A stretch of 64,000 bases of DNA from Azospirillum oryzae (GTDB lineage Bacteria > Pseudomonadota > Alphaproteobacteria > Azospirillales > Azospirillaceae). The position numbers were made by a program, and so were the translations under genes. The notes under the pieces are model-generated. The model saw nothing but the letters and a program-made list of their open reading frames with translations. It ran no database searches and was not told where the DNA came from. The stretch's first letter is position 1; each line of letters begins with the position of its first letter. This document shows, one piece after another, positions 9,282 to 16,546 of this stretch. Location: assembly GCF_008364795.1 (NCBI RefSeq), contig NZ_VTTM01000006.1:62001-126000 (forward strand). The letters are read 5' to 3'.

Positions 9282-10095
9282 CGCGAAACTGGCGGGTCTC
9301 CAGCGCGACTTCGCCGCCTTCCTGCTGCGTGGCGATCCGGCGGTTGCCGGGGCGCTACGGCCGGACCTGCCGGCCGGGCGGCTGGCGGTCTACCGCAATA
9401 CGGTGATGGGATCGCTGGCCGCCGTCCTTGGCCATGCCCATCCCACCCTGTGCCGCGCCCTGGGGGAGGAGCGTTTCACCGCGCTCGCCTGCCGGTTCGC
9501 GGCGGAGGCGCCGCCCCGCCTGCCGATGTTGTGGAGCTATGGCGCCGGCTTCGCCGACTGGCTGGACGGCCTGGACGCGGCTGACGGCGGTCATCCTTGG
9601 GCGCCCGACCTCGCCCGACTCGACTGGGCGATGCACGAGGCGCTGTTCGCCGCCGATGCCGAACCGCTCGATCTCGCCCGGCTCGCCGCCATCCCGCCGG
9701 AACAGGCGGGATCCCTGCGTCTGGTTCCGCACCCTTCGCTGCGGCTGGTGCGGTCGGCCTGGAACATCCATGCGCTGTGGAAGGACGGCGGCGCCGTCCC
9801 GGTGCCGGAGCCGGAAGCGGTTCTGGTCGGCCGCAGTCCTGTGGACGAGGACGTCGACGCCACGGGCTGTGCCCCGGGCGGCGAGGTGCGCTGCGCCCGC
9901 CTGACCGCGGCCGACGGAGCGCTCGCGTGCCGGCTGCTGGCCGGCGCCACCCTGGATGAGGCGGCCGGGGACGAGGCCTCTGCCGACGCCGACCTGCAAT
10001 CCCTGCTGGCGCTTCTGCTGCAAAACCGCTTGCTGGCCGGCTTCGCGCTGGACCGGCCGCCTTCCTCCACCCGACCTGAAGGGATCGACCCATGA
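9271..10095 (+). CDS. bufC: BufC, DUF2063 partner protein of the MNIO enzyme
   Basis: About 274 residues. The N-terminal DUF2063 domain (LQRDFAAFLLRGDP, then RLAVYRNTVMGSLAAVLGHAHP) is the HvfC/BufC-type substrate-recruiting domain. It is followed by a less conserved C-terminal half with LRLVRSAWNIHALWK. The GTG at 9271 is chosen over the ATG at 9232 because GGAGG lies just upstream of the GTG (about 9260-9264) and the conserved residues start there. It overlaps bufB by 11 nt and ends in ATGA overlap with the DoxX gene, so all are translationally coupled. Confidence 0.88.
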   Translation: MPADAKLAGLQRDFAAFLLRGDPAVAGALRPDLPAGRLAVYRNTVMGSLAAVLGHAHPTLCRALGEERFTALACRFAAEAPPRLPMLWSYGAGFADWLDGLDAADGGHPWAPDLARLDWAMHEALFAADAEPLDLARLAAIPPEQAGSLRLVPHPSLRLVRSAWNIHALWKDGGAVPVPEPEAVLVGRSPVDEDVDATGCAPGGEVRCARLTAADGALACRLLAGATLDEAAGDEASADADLQSLLALLLQNRLLAGFALDRPPSSTRPEGIDP

Positions 10096-10613
10096 CGTCG
10101 TCGCCGTTGCCGCGGTCATCGTCCGCAAGGTTCGGGCAGCCCCCCATCCGGTTCGGCCGCTTGCCGGAGATCCGCGACCACATCGCCGGATGGCTCGATC
10201 GTAATGCCGTACCGCTGCTCGACCTCGCGGTCCGGCTGACGATGGCGCCGATCTTCTTCCGCTCCGGCCTGCAGAAGATCGGCGACTGGCAGGCGACGCT
10301 CTTCCTGTTCAAGGAGGAATACCGGGTGCCGCTGCTGCCGGCGGACGTGGCCGCGCTGCTGGCCGCCGCCACCGAGCTGACCATGCCGGTCCTGCTGGTT
10401 CTGGGTCTGGCGACGCGGCTGGCGGCGGTGCCGCTGCTGGCAATGGCGTTGGTGATCCAGTTCGTGCTGGGCGCCGAAAGCCCGGCCTTCAACAACCCGC
10501 AGCATTACTTCTGGATGCTGTTGCTCACCGGTCTGATCCTGCGTGGCGGCGGACGGCTGTCGCTCGACCACTGGTTCCTACGCTTCAGCCGCCGGAATGG
10601 AGACCGCCCATGA
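10092..10613 (+). CDS. DoxX-family membrane protein of the bufferin operon
   Basis: A 173-residue inner-membrane protein with about four membrane segments. DoxX features are visible: [20 protein letters not shown] (about 45-64), [20 protein letters not shown] and [13 protein letters not shown]. DoxX proteins commonly follow bufABC or hvf-type genes and are thought to help redox or metal handling at the membrane. The start overlaps bufC by 4 nt, and the stop overlaps the chemoreceptor start by 4 nt (ATGA at 10610-10613). Confidence 0.88.
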   Translation: MTSSPLPRSSSARFGQPPIRFGRLPEIRDHIAGWLDRNAVPLLDLAVRLTMAPIFFRSGLQKIGDWQATLFLFKEEYRVPLLPADVAALLAAATELTMPVLLVLGLATRLAAVPLLAMALVIQFVLGAESPAFNNPQHYFWMLLLTGLILRGGGRLSLDHWFLRFSRRNGDRP

Positions 10614-12328
10614 CCATCACGCATCCCGTCACTCCCGAGACCCACGGACATCGGAGGATCGCCCAGCTCGGCTGGCTTCTTTCGTCCGGGCTGGTCGCCG
10701 TGCTGCTGCTGGTCCTGGCGGTCAGCATCGTCACCGTGCAGGGCATCCGGCAGGTGGACGAGCGCTGGAACGCCTACGACCTGGGGGCCGCGGCCAAGGC
10801 CGACGCCCTGTCCGACCTGCGCGGGGCGTTGGGATTCGGCGGGGTGATCCACCGGTTCGGCGACTATCTGCTGACCGCCGATCCGGTCCGTGCCGCCGAG
10901 ATGCGCCAGAGCCTGAAATCCGCCGCCGCCAATCTGGAGGTCTACCGCTATGCCGGCGAACTGACCACGGCCGAGGGGGCGGCGCTCGACACCATCGTCG
11001 CGGCGCTGGCGCAGCTGGACGCCAAGCTGACGGAGGCGGAAGCCGCGGTGGCGGCTCACACCCAGCTCGACCGGCTGGCCCGCACCGCCGCACTCGACAC
11101 CGCGCCGGCGGTGGCCGCCATGCGGACGCTGAACGGCGAACTGACGCGGGCGCGTGCCGCTCTCGGTGAAGCCAACCGCCAGGGCATCGCCGCCCTGAAC
11201 GGCACGGTGCTGACCGGCGGCGGCGTGGCGCTGGTGCTGTTGGTCGCCATCGCCGGGTTGTTCCTGTGGTTCACCCATCGCCGCATCGTTCATCCCCTGG
11301 CCCGGCTGGCGGCCTATATGGAACGGCTGGCTGGAGGCGATCTGGAGAGTGCCGTGCCGTCGGTCGGCCACCGCGACGAGATCGGCGCCATGGCCAGCAC
11401 GGTCGGGGTGTTCCGCGACGGGCTGGTCCGGCTGCGTGCGGCGGGCGAACGTGAACGCGCCGAAGCCGAACAGGCGCGCAAGCGCCAGGAGGAACTGGAA
11501 CGCAACCTCCGCTCCTTCGAAGCGGAGATCGGCGCGCTGGCCGCCGCACTTGCCGGCCGGGCCGGCACGCTGCACCACACCGGGCAGGAGCTGGCTCAAT
11601 CCTCCAGCCGGACCATCGGCGGCACGCAGGAGGTCTCGGCCGCCGCCGCCCGCACCGCCGGGACCGTCCAGGCGGTCGCCGCCGCCACCGAGGAACTGTC
11701 GGCCTCCATCGCCGAGATCGGGCAGCGGGTGCGCGGTTCGGTCGCCATGACCACGGCGGCGGTCGAACAGGCCGACCGCTCGTCGGCCACCGTCGCCAGC
11801 CTGGCGGAGGCGGTACAGCGCATCGGCGAGGTGGTCGGGCTGATCAACGCCATCGCCAGCCAGACCAACCTGCTGGCGCTGAACGCCACCATCGAGGCCG
11901 CCCGCGCCGGCGAGGCGGGGAAGGGCTTTGCCGTGGTGGCGCAGGAGGTCAAGAACCTCGCCAACCAGACCGCGCGGGCGACCGAGGACATCACCCAGCA
12001 GATCGCGACCATCCGCAGCGCCACCGACGGCGCGGTCGGCGCCATCCAGGGAATCGGCGGCAGCCTGGAGCAGGTCTGCCGCATGGCGCAGGAGATCGCC
12101 GACGCCGTCACCCAGCAGGACGAGGCGACGCGCGAGATCGCCCGCAACATCCAGGAGACCGCCGGCACCGCCGGCGCGGTCAGCGCAGCGATTTCCGAGG
12201 TTGCACAGGCCGCCGAACAGGCCGGCGCGGTTGCGGAAAGCATGTTCTCCGCCGCACAATCGCTCGGCAGCGAGACCAGGCGGCTGGAAGGCGCGGCGCA
12301 CAGCTTCTCGAAAGCGTTGCGCGCGTGA
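10610..12328 (+). CDS. Methyl-accepting chemotaxis protein
   Basis: 572 residues: a first membrane helix (about 20-45), a periplasmic sensor of about 150 residues, a second membrane helix (about 200-222), HAMP ([20 protein letters not shown]), and a signalling domain whose hairpin tip reads [20 protein letters not shown]. No C-terminal NWETF-type CheR tether is seen. The sensor part ([20 protein letters not shown], then [13 protein letters not shown]) closely resembles that of the GGDEF-EAL protein encoded next. Translation is coupled to the bufferin operon, so the receptor may respond to metal or redox stress. That is an inference from position only. Confidence 0.92.
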   Translation: MTITHPVTPETHGHRRIAQLGWLLSSGLVAVLLLVLAVSIVTVQGIRQVDERWNAYDLGAAAKADALSDLRGALGFGGVIHRFGDYLLTADPVRAAEMRQSLKSAAANLEVYRYAGELTTAEGAALDTIVAALAQLDAKLTEAEAAVAAHTQLDRLARTAALDTAPAVAAMRTLNGELTRARAALGEANRQGIAALNGTVLTGGGVALVLLVAIAGLFLWFTHRRIVHPLARLAAYMERLAGGDLESAVPSVGHRDEIGAMASTVGVFRDGLVRLRAAGERERAEAEQARKRQEELERNLRSFEAEIGALAAALAGRAGTLHHTGQELAQSSSRTIGGTQEVSAAAARTAGTVQAVAAATEELSASIAEIGQRVRGSVAMTTAAVEQADRSSATVASLAEAVQRIGEVVGLINAIASQTNLLALNATIEAARAGEAGKGFAVVAQEVKNLANQTARATEDITQQIATIRSATDGAVGAIQGIGGSLEQVCRMAQEIADAVTQQDEATREIARNIQETAGTAGAVSAAISEVAQAAEQAGAVAESMFSAAQSLGSETRRLEGAAHSFSKALRA

Positions 12329-12362
12329 TTTCCGCGGGGTCGGGGGAAGAGGGAAGGGCGGC

Positions 12363-14993
12363 GTGAGCGACATCGTCAGCGAGGACACCGGGACCAGCGC
12401 CGGCACGTTATCCCAAGCCGCATCCGGTTCAGTCGCCGGCTCTGGGCGCCGGACTCTGACCATCGCGCGTTCGGCGCTGCTTCTGGCGGCGGCGCTGGTC
12501 GTCTGTCTGGCCGTGATGCTGGCGGTCGGGCTGCAATTGATGCAGGGCATGGGGGCGGTCGCCGAGGGCTGGCGCGACTACGACCTGCAGGCTGCCACCA
12601 AATCCGACGCGCTTTCGGAACTGCGCGGGCATCTCGGCCTCGGCGGCGTCATCGACCGTTACCGCGAGGGGGCGGAGAGCGGCGCCGCCGACCATGCGGC
12701 ACTGGACCGGGCGCTCGGCCTGTCGCGGGCCAATCTGGAGATCTACCGCGACATCGTCACCCCCAGCGAGAACGAGGCGCGGGCCATCGCCGCCATCGCC
12801 GCCTTCCTCGACGCCATCCAGGTGCAGATGGAGGACCCGGCGGCGGCTATCCCGGCGGACGCCTTCGACACCTGCCGCCGCGACGCGGTGAAGGGGCTGG
12901 CGGCGCTGAACAGCCATCTGAGCGCGCAGCGCGCCCGTCTGACCGCCGCCACACTGGACGACATCGAAGCCCTGCAGCGGCTGATGGCGGTCGGCGGCGG
13001 CGTCATCGCCATTCTGGTTCTGGGGCTGGCCGGCGCCGCGGTTTGGTTCACCCGCAGCCGCATCGTCGGTCCGCTCGGCCGTCTGGTGGAGGATGCCCGC
13101 CGGCTGGCCCGCCGCGACCTCGACCGGCCGTTCCAAGGCTGGGGCAAGGCGGGGAGGGTGGATGGCGGTTTCCGCCACGACGAGTTGGGCCTGCTCGGCC
13201 GCAGCCTGGAGGACAGCCGGGTCGCCCTGCGCGGCCTGTTCGCAGCCATCGAGGAGAAGGGCCGCCGGCTGGGCGAGAGCGAGCGCCGCTATGCCATGGC
13301 CGCCGCCGCCACCAACGACGGCCTGTGGGACTGGGATCTGGACAGCGGAGACCTGTTCCTGTCGCCCCGGCTGCGTCAGATGCTCCATCTTCCGGCCGCC
13401 GCCGGCGAACCCGGCCTTGCCGCCCTGCTGTCCCACATCCATCCCGACGACCGGCACGCCGTGCTCTCGGCGATCCGCCAGGGGGAGCAGGGGGCCGATG
13501 GCGCCAGTTTCGACGTGGAGTTCCGCGTCCTGCCGCCAGGCACCGGGGAGGAGGGCGGGGGACCGCAGCCTGGCACCGGTTGGCTCCATCTGCACGGAAT
13601 CGTCGCCGCGGGTCCGGACGGCCGGGTGGCGCGGCTGGCCGGTTCCGCAGCGGACATCAGCGACCGCAAATCCTACGAGGCGCGGCTGGTCCATCAGGCC
13701 ACCCACGATTTCCTGACCGGGCTGCCCAACCGCGCGTATCTGGTCCGCTGGCTGCACGACCGGCAGGCGGCGCAGGACGGCGAGCGGAGCGACCTGGCGC
13801 TGCTGTTCCTCGATCTCGACGGCTTCAAGCTGATCAACGACAGCCTCGGCCATGCCGTCGGCGACCGCGTGCTGGTGGCGACGGCGGAGCGGATCGCCGC
13901 CCTGCTGGAACCGGGGGAGTTCGTCGCCCGGCTGGGCGGCGACGAATTCGTCGTGACGGTCCCCGCCGGCCGCGAGGCGGCGATGGCCCGCGCCCAGGCG
14001 CTGGAATCCGCGTTCAAAGGCCCGCTCTCTGCCGGCGGCATGGAATTGCGGGTCGGGCTCAGCATCGGTCTGGCGGTCGACGACGGCACCAGCGACGATC
14101 CGGACAGCCTGTTGCGTGACGCCGACATCGCGCTCTACCGCGCCAAGGAACATGGCAAGGGGCGCACCGTGCTGTTCGACGCCTCCCTGCGCGAGGCGAT
14201 CCTGATCCGCAGCCGCCTGGAACGCGATCTGAACCCGGCGCTGGAGGCCGGCGACATCTTCCTGGTCTACCAGCCCATCCTGTCGCTGCCGGACGGACGG
14301 CTTGCCGGTTTCGAAGCCCTGGTGCGCTGGCGCCACCCCGACCTCGGCTTCGTCAGCCCGGCGCAATTCATCCCCATCGCCGAGGAGACGGGCCAGATCC
14401 TGCCGCTCGGTCGCCACGTTCTGGAACGGGCCGTGGACCAGCTCGCCGGCTGGCGCCGGCTGGCGGGAGGGGATGCCCTGACCGTCAACGTCAACCTGTC
14501 GGCGCGCCAGATGCTGGACGAGCGCCATGTCGACGACATGCTCGCCTTCCTGGCCGATGGCCGCGCCGAAGGGCTGAAGATCGAGGTGACGGAGAGCATG
14601 ATCGTCACCGATCACGATCAGGCCCGTGCCATTCTGGAACGTTTCCATGCGCTGGGGGTGGCGTTGTGCATGGACGATTTCGGCACCGGCTATTCCTCGC
14701 TGTCGCAGCTCAGCCGCCTGCCCTTCGACGTGCTGAAGATCGACAAGAGCTTCATCAGCGCGCTCGGCACCGATCCCAGGCAGGAATCGCTGCTGCGCGG
14801 CATCGTCGAACTGGCCCACCGCATCGGGCTGGAGGTCGTCGCCGAAGGGATCGAGACCGAGGCGGAGCGGGAGGTCGTCACCCGGGTCGGCTGCGACTAT
14901 GCCCAGGGCTATCTGTTCGCCCGGCCGCTGTCCGTAGCCGATGCCGAGGCGCTGCTGTCGGCCGCCGGCCCTATTGTGCTTCCGGCGCCATGA
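12363..14993 (+). CDS. Membrane GGDEF-EAL cyclic-di-GMP enzyme with PAS domain
   Basis: 876 residues from the GTG at 12363. Order: membrane helix (about 30-55), periplasmic sensor, second helix (about 200-222), HAMP-like linker, PAS (about 305-430, ATNDGLWDWDLDSGDLFLS), GGDEF (about 445-610), EAL (about 625-870). The GGDEF motif is intact (RLGGDEFVV), but no RxxD inhibitory site lies at the usual position before it. EAL residues are intact (GFEALVRWR, VNVNLSA, EVTES, MDDFGTGYSS, KIDKSF, VAEGIE). Either or both activities are possible. It begins 35 bp after the chemoreceptor gene and shares its sensor type. Its 3' end overlaps vapC (convergent) by 23 bp. Confidence 0.92.
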   Translation: MSDIVSEDTGTSAGTLSQAASGSVAGSGRRTLTIARSALLLAAALVVCLAVMLAVGLQLMQGMGAVAEGWRDYDLQAATKSDALSELRGHLGLGGVIDRYREGAESGAADHAALDRALGLSRANLEIYRDIVTPSENEARAIAAIAAFLDAIQVQMEDPAAAIPADAFDTCRRDAVKGLAALNSHLSAQRARLTAATLDDIEALQRLMAVGGGVIAILVLGLAGAAVWFTRSRIVGPLGRLVEDARRLARRDLDRPFQGWGKAGRVDGGFRHDELGLLGRSLEDSRVALRGLFAAIEEKGRRLGESERRYAMAAAATNDGLWDWDLDSGDLFLSPRLRQMLHLPAAAGEPGLAALLSHIHPDDRHAVLSAIRQGEQGADGASFDVEFRVLPPGTGEEGGGPQPGTGWLHLHGIVAAGPDGRVARLAGSAADISDRKSYEARLVHQATHDFLTGLPNRAYLVRWLHDRQAAQDGERSDLALLFLDLDGFKLINDSLGHAVGDRVLVATAERIAALLEPGEFVARLGGDEFVVTVPAGREAAMARAQALESAFKGPLSAGGMELRVGLSIGLAVDDGTSDDPDSLLRDADIALYRAKEHGKGRTVLFDASLREAILIRSRLERDLNPALEAGDIFLVYQPILSLPDGRLAGFEALVRWRHPDLGFVSPAQFIPIAEETGQILPLGRHVLERAVDQLAGWRRLAGGDALTVNVNLSARQMLDERHVDDMLAFLADGRAEGLKIEVTESMIVTDHDQARAILERFHALGVALCMDDFGTGYSSLSQLSRLPFDVLKIDKSFISALGTDPRQESLLRGIVELAHRIGLEVVAEGIETEAEREVVTRVGCDYAQGYLFARPLSVADAEALLSAAGPIVLPAP
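14943..14967 (+). repeat. 25-bp direct repeat, copy 1 (inside the GGDEF-EAL 3' end)
   Basis: Exact 25-bp match to 15732-15756 (GCCGAGGCGCTGCTGTCGGC...). It encodes AEALLSAA near the C-terminus of the GGDEF-EAL protein. Together the copies bracket the vapCB pair. Confidence 0.85.
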
Positions 14994-15378
14994 GAACGAC
15001 GGACGGGAAATACGAACGGTAGCGTTTGGCATCGCGGGTCAGCAGCGGCAGCCCGAGCACGGCAGCATGGGCGCCGATGAAGAAATCCGGCAGCACCCCC
15101 GAGCGGGCGCCGCCTGCGGTGCGATAGCGGCGAAACGCCTTGCCGGCCAGGAACAATGCTTCGCGCGGGATCTCCTCCATGGCTATCCCGGCCTCGTCGA
15201 GCAGATCGTCGAGGTCTTCGATCCGCTCAAAGCCAACCGACAGTTCGGCATAGACCACGTCGTTGATGATCAGCGGTCCCTTGACGGCGGCACCGTCCAA
15301 TTGCCGGATGGACCAGTCCGCCCATACCGGATCGTTCGTCACCAGATCGAGGAGGACATTGGTGTCGACCAGGGTCAT
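14971..15378 (-). CDS. vapC: VapC-type PIN-domain toxin
   Basis: 135 residues with the PIN acidic residues in place: Asp in LVDTNVLLD (about 5), Glu in VVYAELSVGF (about 45), Asp in LPDFFIGAHA (about 96) and Asp in LLTRDAKRYRSYFP (about 115). Such proteins are Mg-dependent RNases, often cutting tRNA or rRNA. It lies 6 bp after the AbrB-type antitoxin gene in the same direction. Its stop codon lies inside the end of the opposing GGDEF-EAL gene. Confidence 0.92.
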   Translation of the reverse strand: MTLVDTNVLLDLVTNDPVWADWSIRQLDGAAVKGPLIINDVVYAELSVGFERIEDLDDLLDEAGIAMEEIPREALFLAGKAFRRYRTAGGARSGVLPDFFIGAHAAVLGLPLLTRDAKRYRSYFPSVVLMAPEAQ

Positions 15379-15384
15379 CGGCGG

Positions 15385-15621
15385 TCAGTCCTCGCCGCGC
15401 GTCAACGCCATGATCTGATCGGTGCTCAGGCCCGCGGTGGCGCGGCCCCGCAGGCGTTCGAACCGGCTCTTCGCCGGAAGCGTTCGGTCCGCCGGTCTCA
15501 GAATGACGCGCCCGTCCTCCGCAATCTCGAATTCCACGGCACTGCCGGGCCCGAGGCCCAGCCGATCGCGGATGGGTTTGGGAATGGTGACTTGCCCCTT
15601 GGTGGTGAGCGTCGTGGCCAT
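15385..15621 (-). CDS. vapB: AbrB/MazE-type antitoxin of VapC
   Basis: 78 residues from the ATG at 15621. The swapped-hairpin DNA-binding domain is clear (TTKGQVTIPKPIRDRLGLG, then EFEIAEDGRVILRPA). The short C-terminal tail (FERLRGRATAGLSTDQI) is the likely toxin-neutralising part. An upstream ATG at 15678 is rejected because it would include the inverted-repeat operator within the coding region. It probably represses its own operon. Confidence 0.9.
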   Translation of the reverse strand: MATTLTTKGQVTIPKPIRDRLGLGPGSAVEFEIAEDGRVILRPADRTLPAKSRFERLRGRATAGLSTDQIMALTRGED

Positions 15622-15631
15622 GGCCGCCTCG

Positions 15632-15659
15632 GTAATACCAGTGCGATGCTGAGTATTAC
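15632..15659. promoter_or_regulatory. Candidate vapBC operator (GTAATAC-N14-GTATTAC)
   Basis: A perfect 7-bp inverted repeat, GTAATAC at 15632-15638 and GTATTAC at 15653-15659, starting 11 bp before the vapB ATG. Position and symmetry fit autoregulation by an AbrB-type antitoxin. Confidence 0.6.
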
Positions 15660-15731
15660 TTAGCGCGTTCCAAGGCATTCCGCAAGTGAACCGCGCCGGG
15701 CTGCCAATACATCCCGGACGTCGTCGAAGGG

Positions 15732-15756
15732 GCCGAGGCGCTGCTGTCGGCCGCCG
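15732..15756 (+). repeat. 25-bp direct repeat, copy 2
   Basis: Exact copy of 14943-14967, here in the non-coding gap between the vapB operator and the end of the doc gene. It is preceded by residues that would read PDVVEG in the same frame. Confidence 0.85.
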
Positions 15757-15774
15757 CCTCGGATTGGCGGTGGT

Positions 15775-16203
15775 TTAAAAATCCGGGGTTCCGATGTCGT
15801 AGGCGTGGTCAGCCACCCAGTCACGGAACAAATCCTCGGTCATCGTGCCGGCGGCAAGCGCAAGAATAATGTCTGCAGCCTCACGTTCTAAGGCATCCAG
15901 TTCGAACCCATTGAGACCGAGTACGAGGCCGAGAGTGATGAAAGCGGCACGCTTGTTGCCGTCCACGAAGGGATGATTGCGGCAGACGCTGGCGCAGACC
16001 GCGGCGGCGAGATCGAAGATGGTCAGCCGCCCGTCGCCGTAGGCCATGAGCTGGTACGGCCGTGCCAAGGAGGCCTCCAGTGCTCCCAGGTCGCGGATGC
16101 CGGGTGCTCCGCCGTGCTCTGCCAGAAGCTCGCCATGCAGGTCGAGCACGGCCTGGAGCGGCGGGTTGACGTAAGGACGGCCCTGGATGGTGGGTTCGTC
16201 CAT
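15775..16203 (-). CDS. doc: Doc-type Fic-fold toxin (death on curing)
   Basis: 142 residues with the Doc active-site motif HPFVDGNKRAAF near residue 77 (H-x-F-x-D-G-N-K-R), and the upstream LGALEASLARP stretch typical of the Doc branch of the Fic fold. The Lys in place of the Fic Arg (NKR rather than NGR) marks it as Doc, whose known member phosphorylates EF-Tu and stops translation. It lies 6 bp downstream of an AbrB-type gene that would be its antitoxin. Confidence 0.9.
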   Translation of the reverse strand: MDEPTIQGRPYVNPPLQAVLDLHGELLAEHGGAPGIRDLGALEASLARPYQLMAYGDGRLTIFDLAAAVCASVCRNHPFVDGNKRAAFITLGLVLGLNGFELDALEREAADIILALAAGTMTEDLFRDWVADHAYDIGTPDF

Positions 16204-16209
16204 GGGAGA

Positions 16210-16434
16210 TTACTTGGACAGAATGTCCATGGTGCGGCGGTAGCGCGCAGCAAAGCGTCGGCCGACATCCATGGCGTGGTTGTAAGTATCGTCAGCCTTG
16301 GCGATTTCGATCCGCCCGTCGCGCACTTCCACGGCCACCTCATCGCCACGGTCGAGGCCAGCCGCCGCCAGCACCTCCCGCGGTAGCGTGAGACCCGTGG
16401 AGTTGCCGATCCTGGTGAGCTTTGTGGTGTGCAT
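16210..16434 (-). CDS. AbrB-type antitoxin of Doc
   Basis: 74 residues from the ATG at 16434 (MHTTKLTRIGNSTGLTLPRE). The swapped-hairpin DNA-binding fold is recognisable (REVLAAAGLDRGDEVAVEV), followed by a C-terminal helix (AMDVGRRFAARYRRTM) likely to bind Doc. An upstream in-frame ATG at 16461 would overlap the operator-like sequence and is less likely. Confidence 0.88.
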   Translation of the reverse strand: MHTTKLTRIGNSTGLTLPREVLAAAGLDRGDEVAVEVRDGRIEIAKADDTYNHAMDVGRRFAARYRRTMDILSK

Positions 16435-16460
16435 GGACGCCTCCTCACAGTCAGCGCGCA

Positions 16461-16483
16461 TAATGTAATTACGCCCGTCATTA
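16461..16483. promoter_or_regulatory. Candidate operator upstream of abrB-doc
   Basis: Outer arms TAATG (16461-16465) and CATTA (16479-16483) are inverted. The 8-bp palindrome GTAATTAC lies at 16465-16472. The GTAAT half-site is shared with the vapBC operator. Confidence 0.5.
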
Positions 16484-16546
16484 CGTCAAGAGCATGGCTT
16501 GCCGTCACATTGGATCCGACCTACCCCCGATAGGCCTCCTGCGCCG

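Noticed and set aside
10505..12550. 681-codon open frame antisense to the chemoreceptor gene
   Set aside because: Shadow of the MCP reading frame; repetitive Gly/Asp/Arg sequence with no motif.
12429..15032. 867-codon open frame antisense to the GGDEF-EAL gene
   Set aside because: The sense strand has intact PAS, GGDEF and EAL motifs. The antisense product is compositionally biased and without domains.
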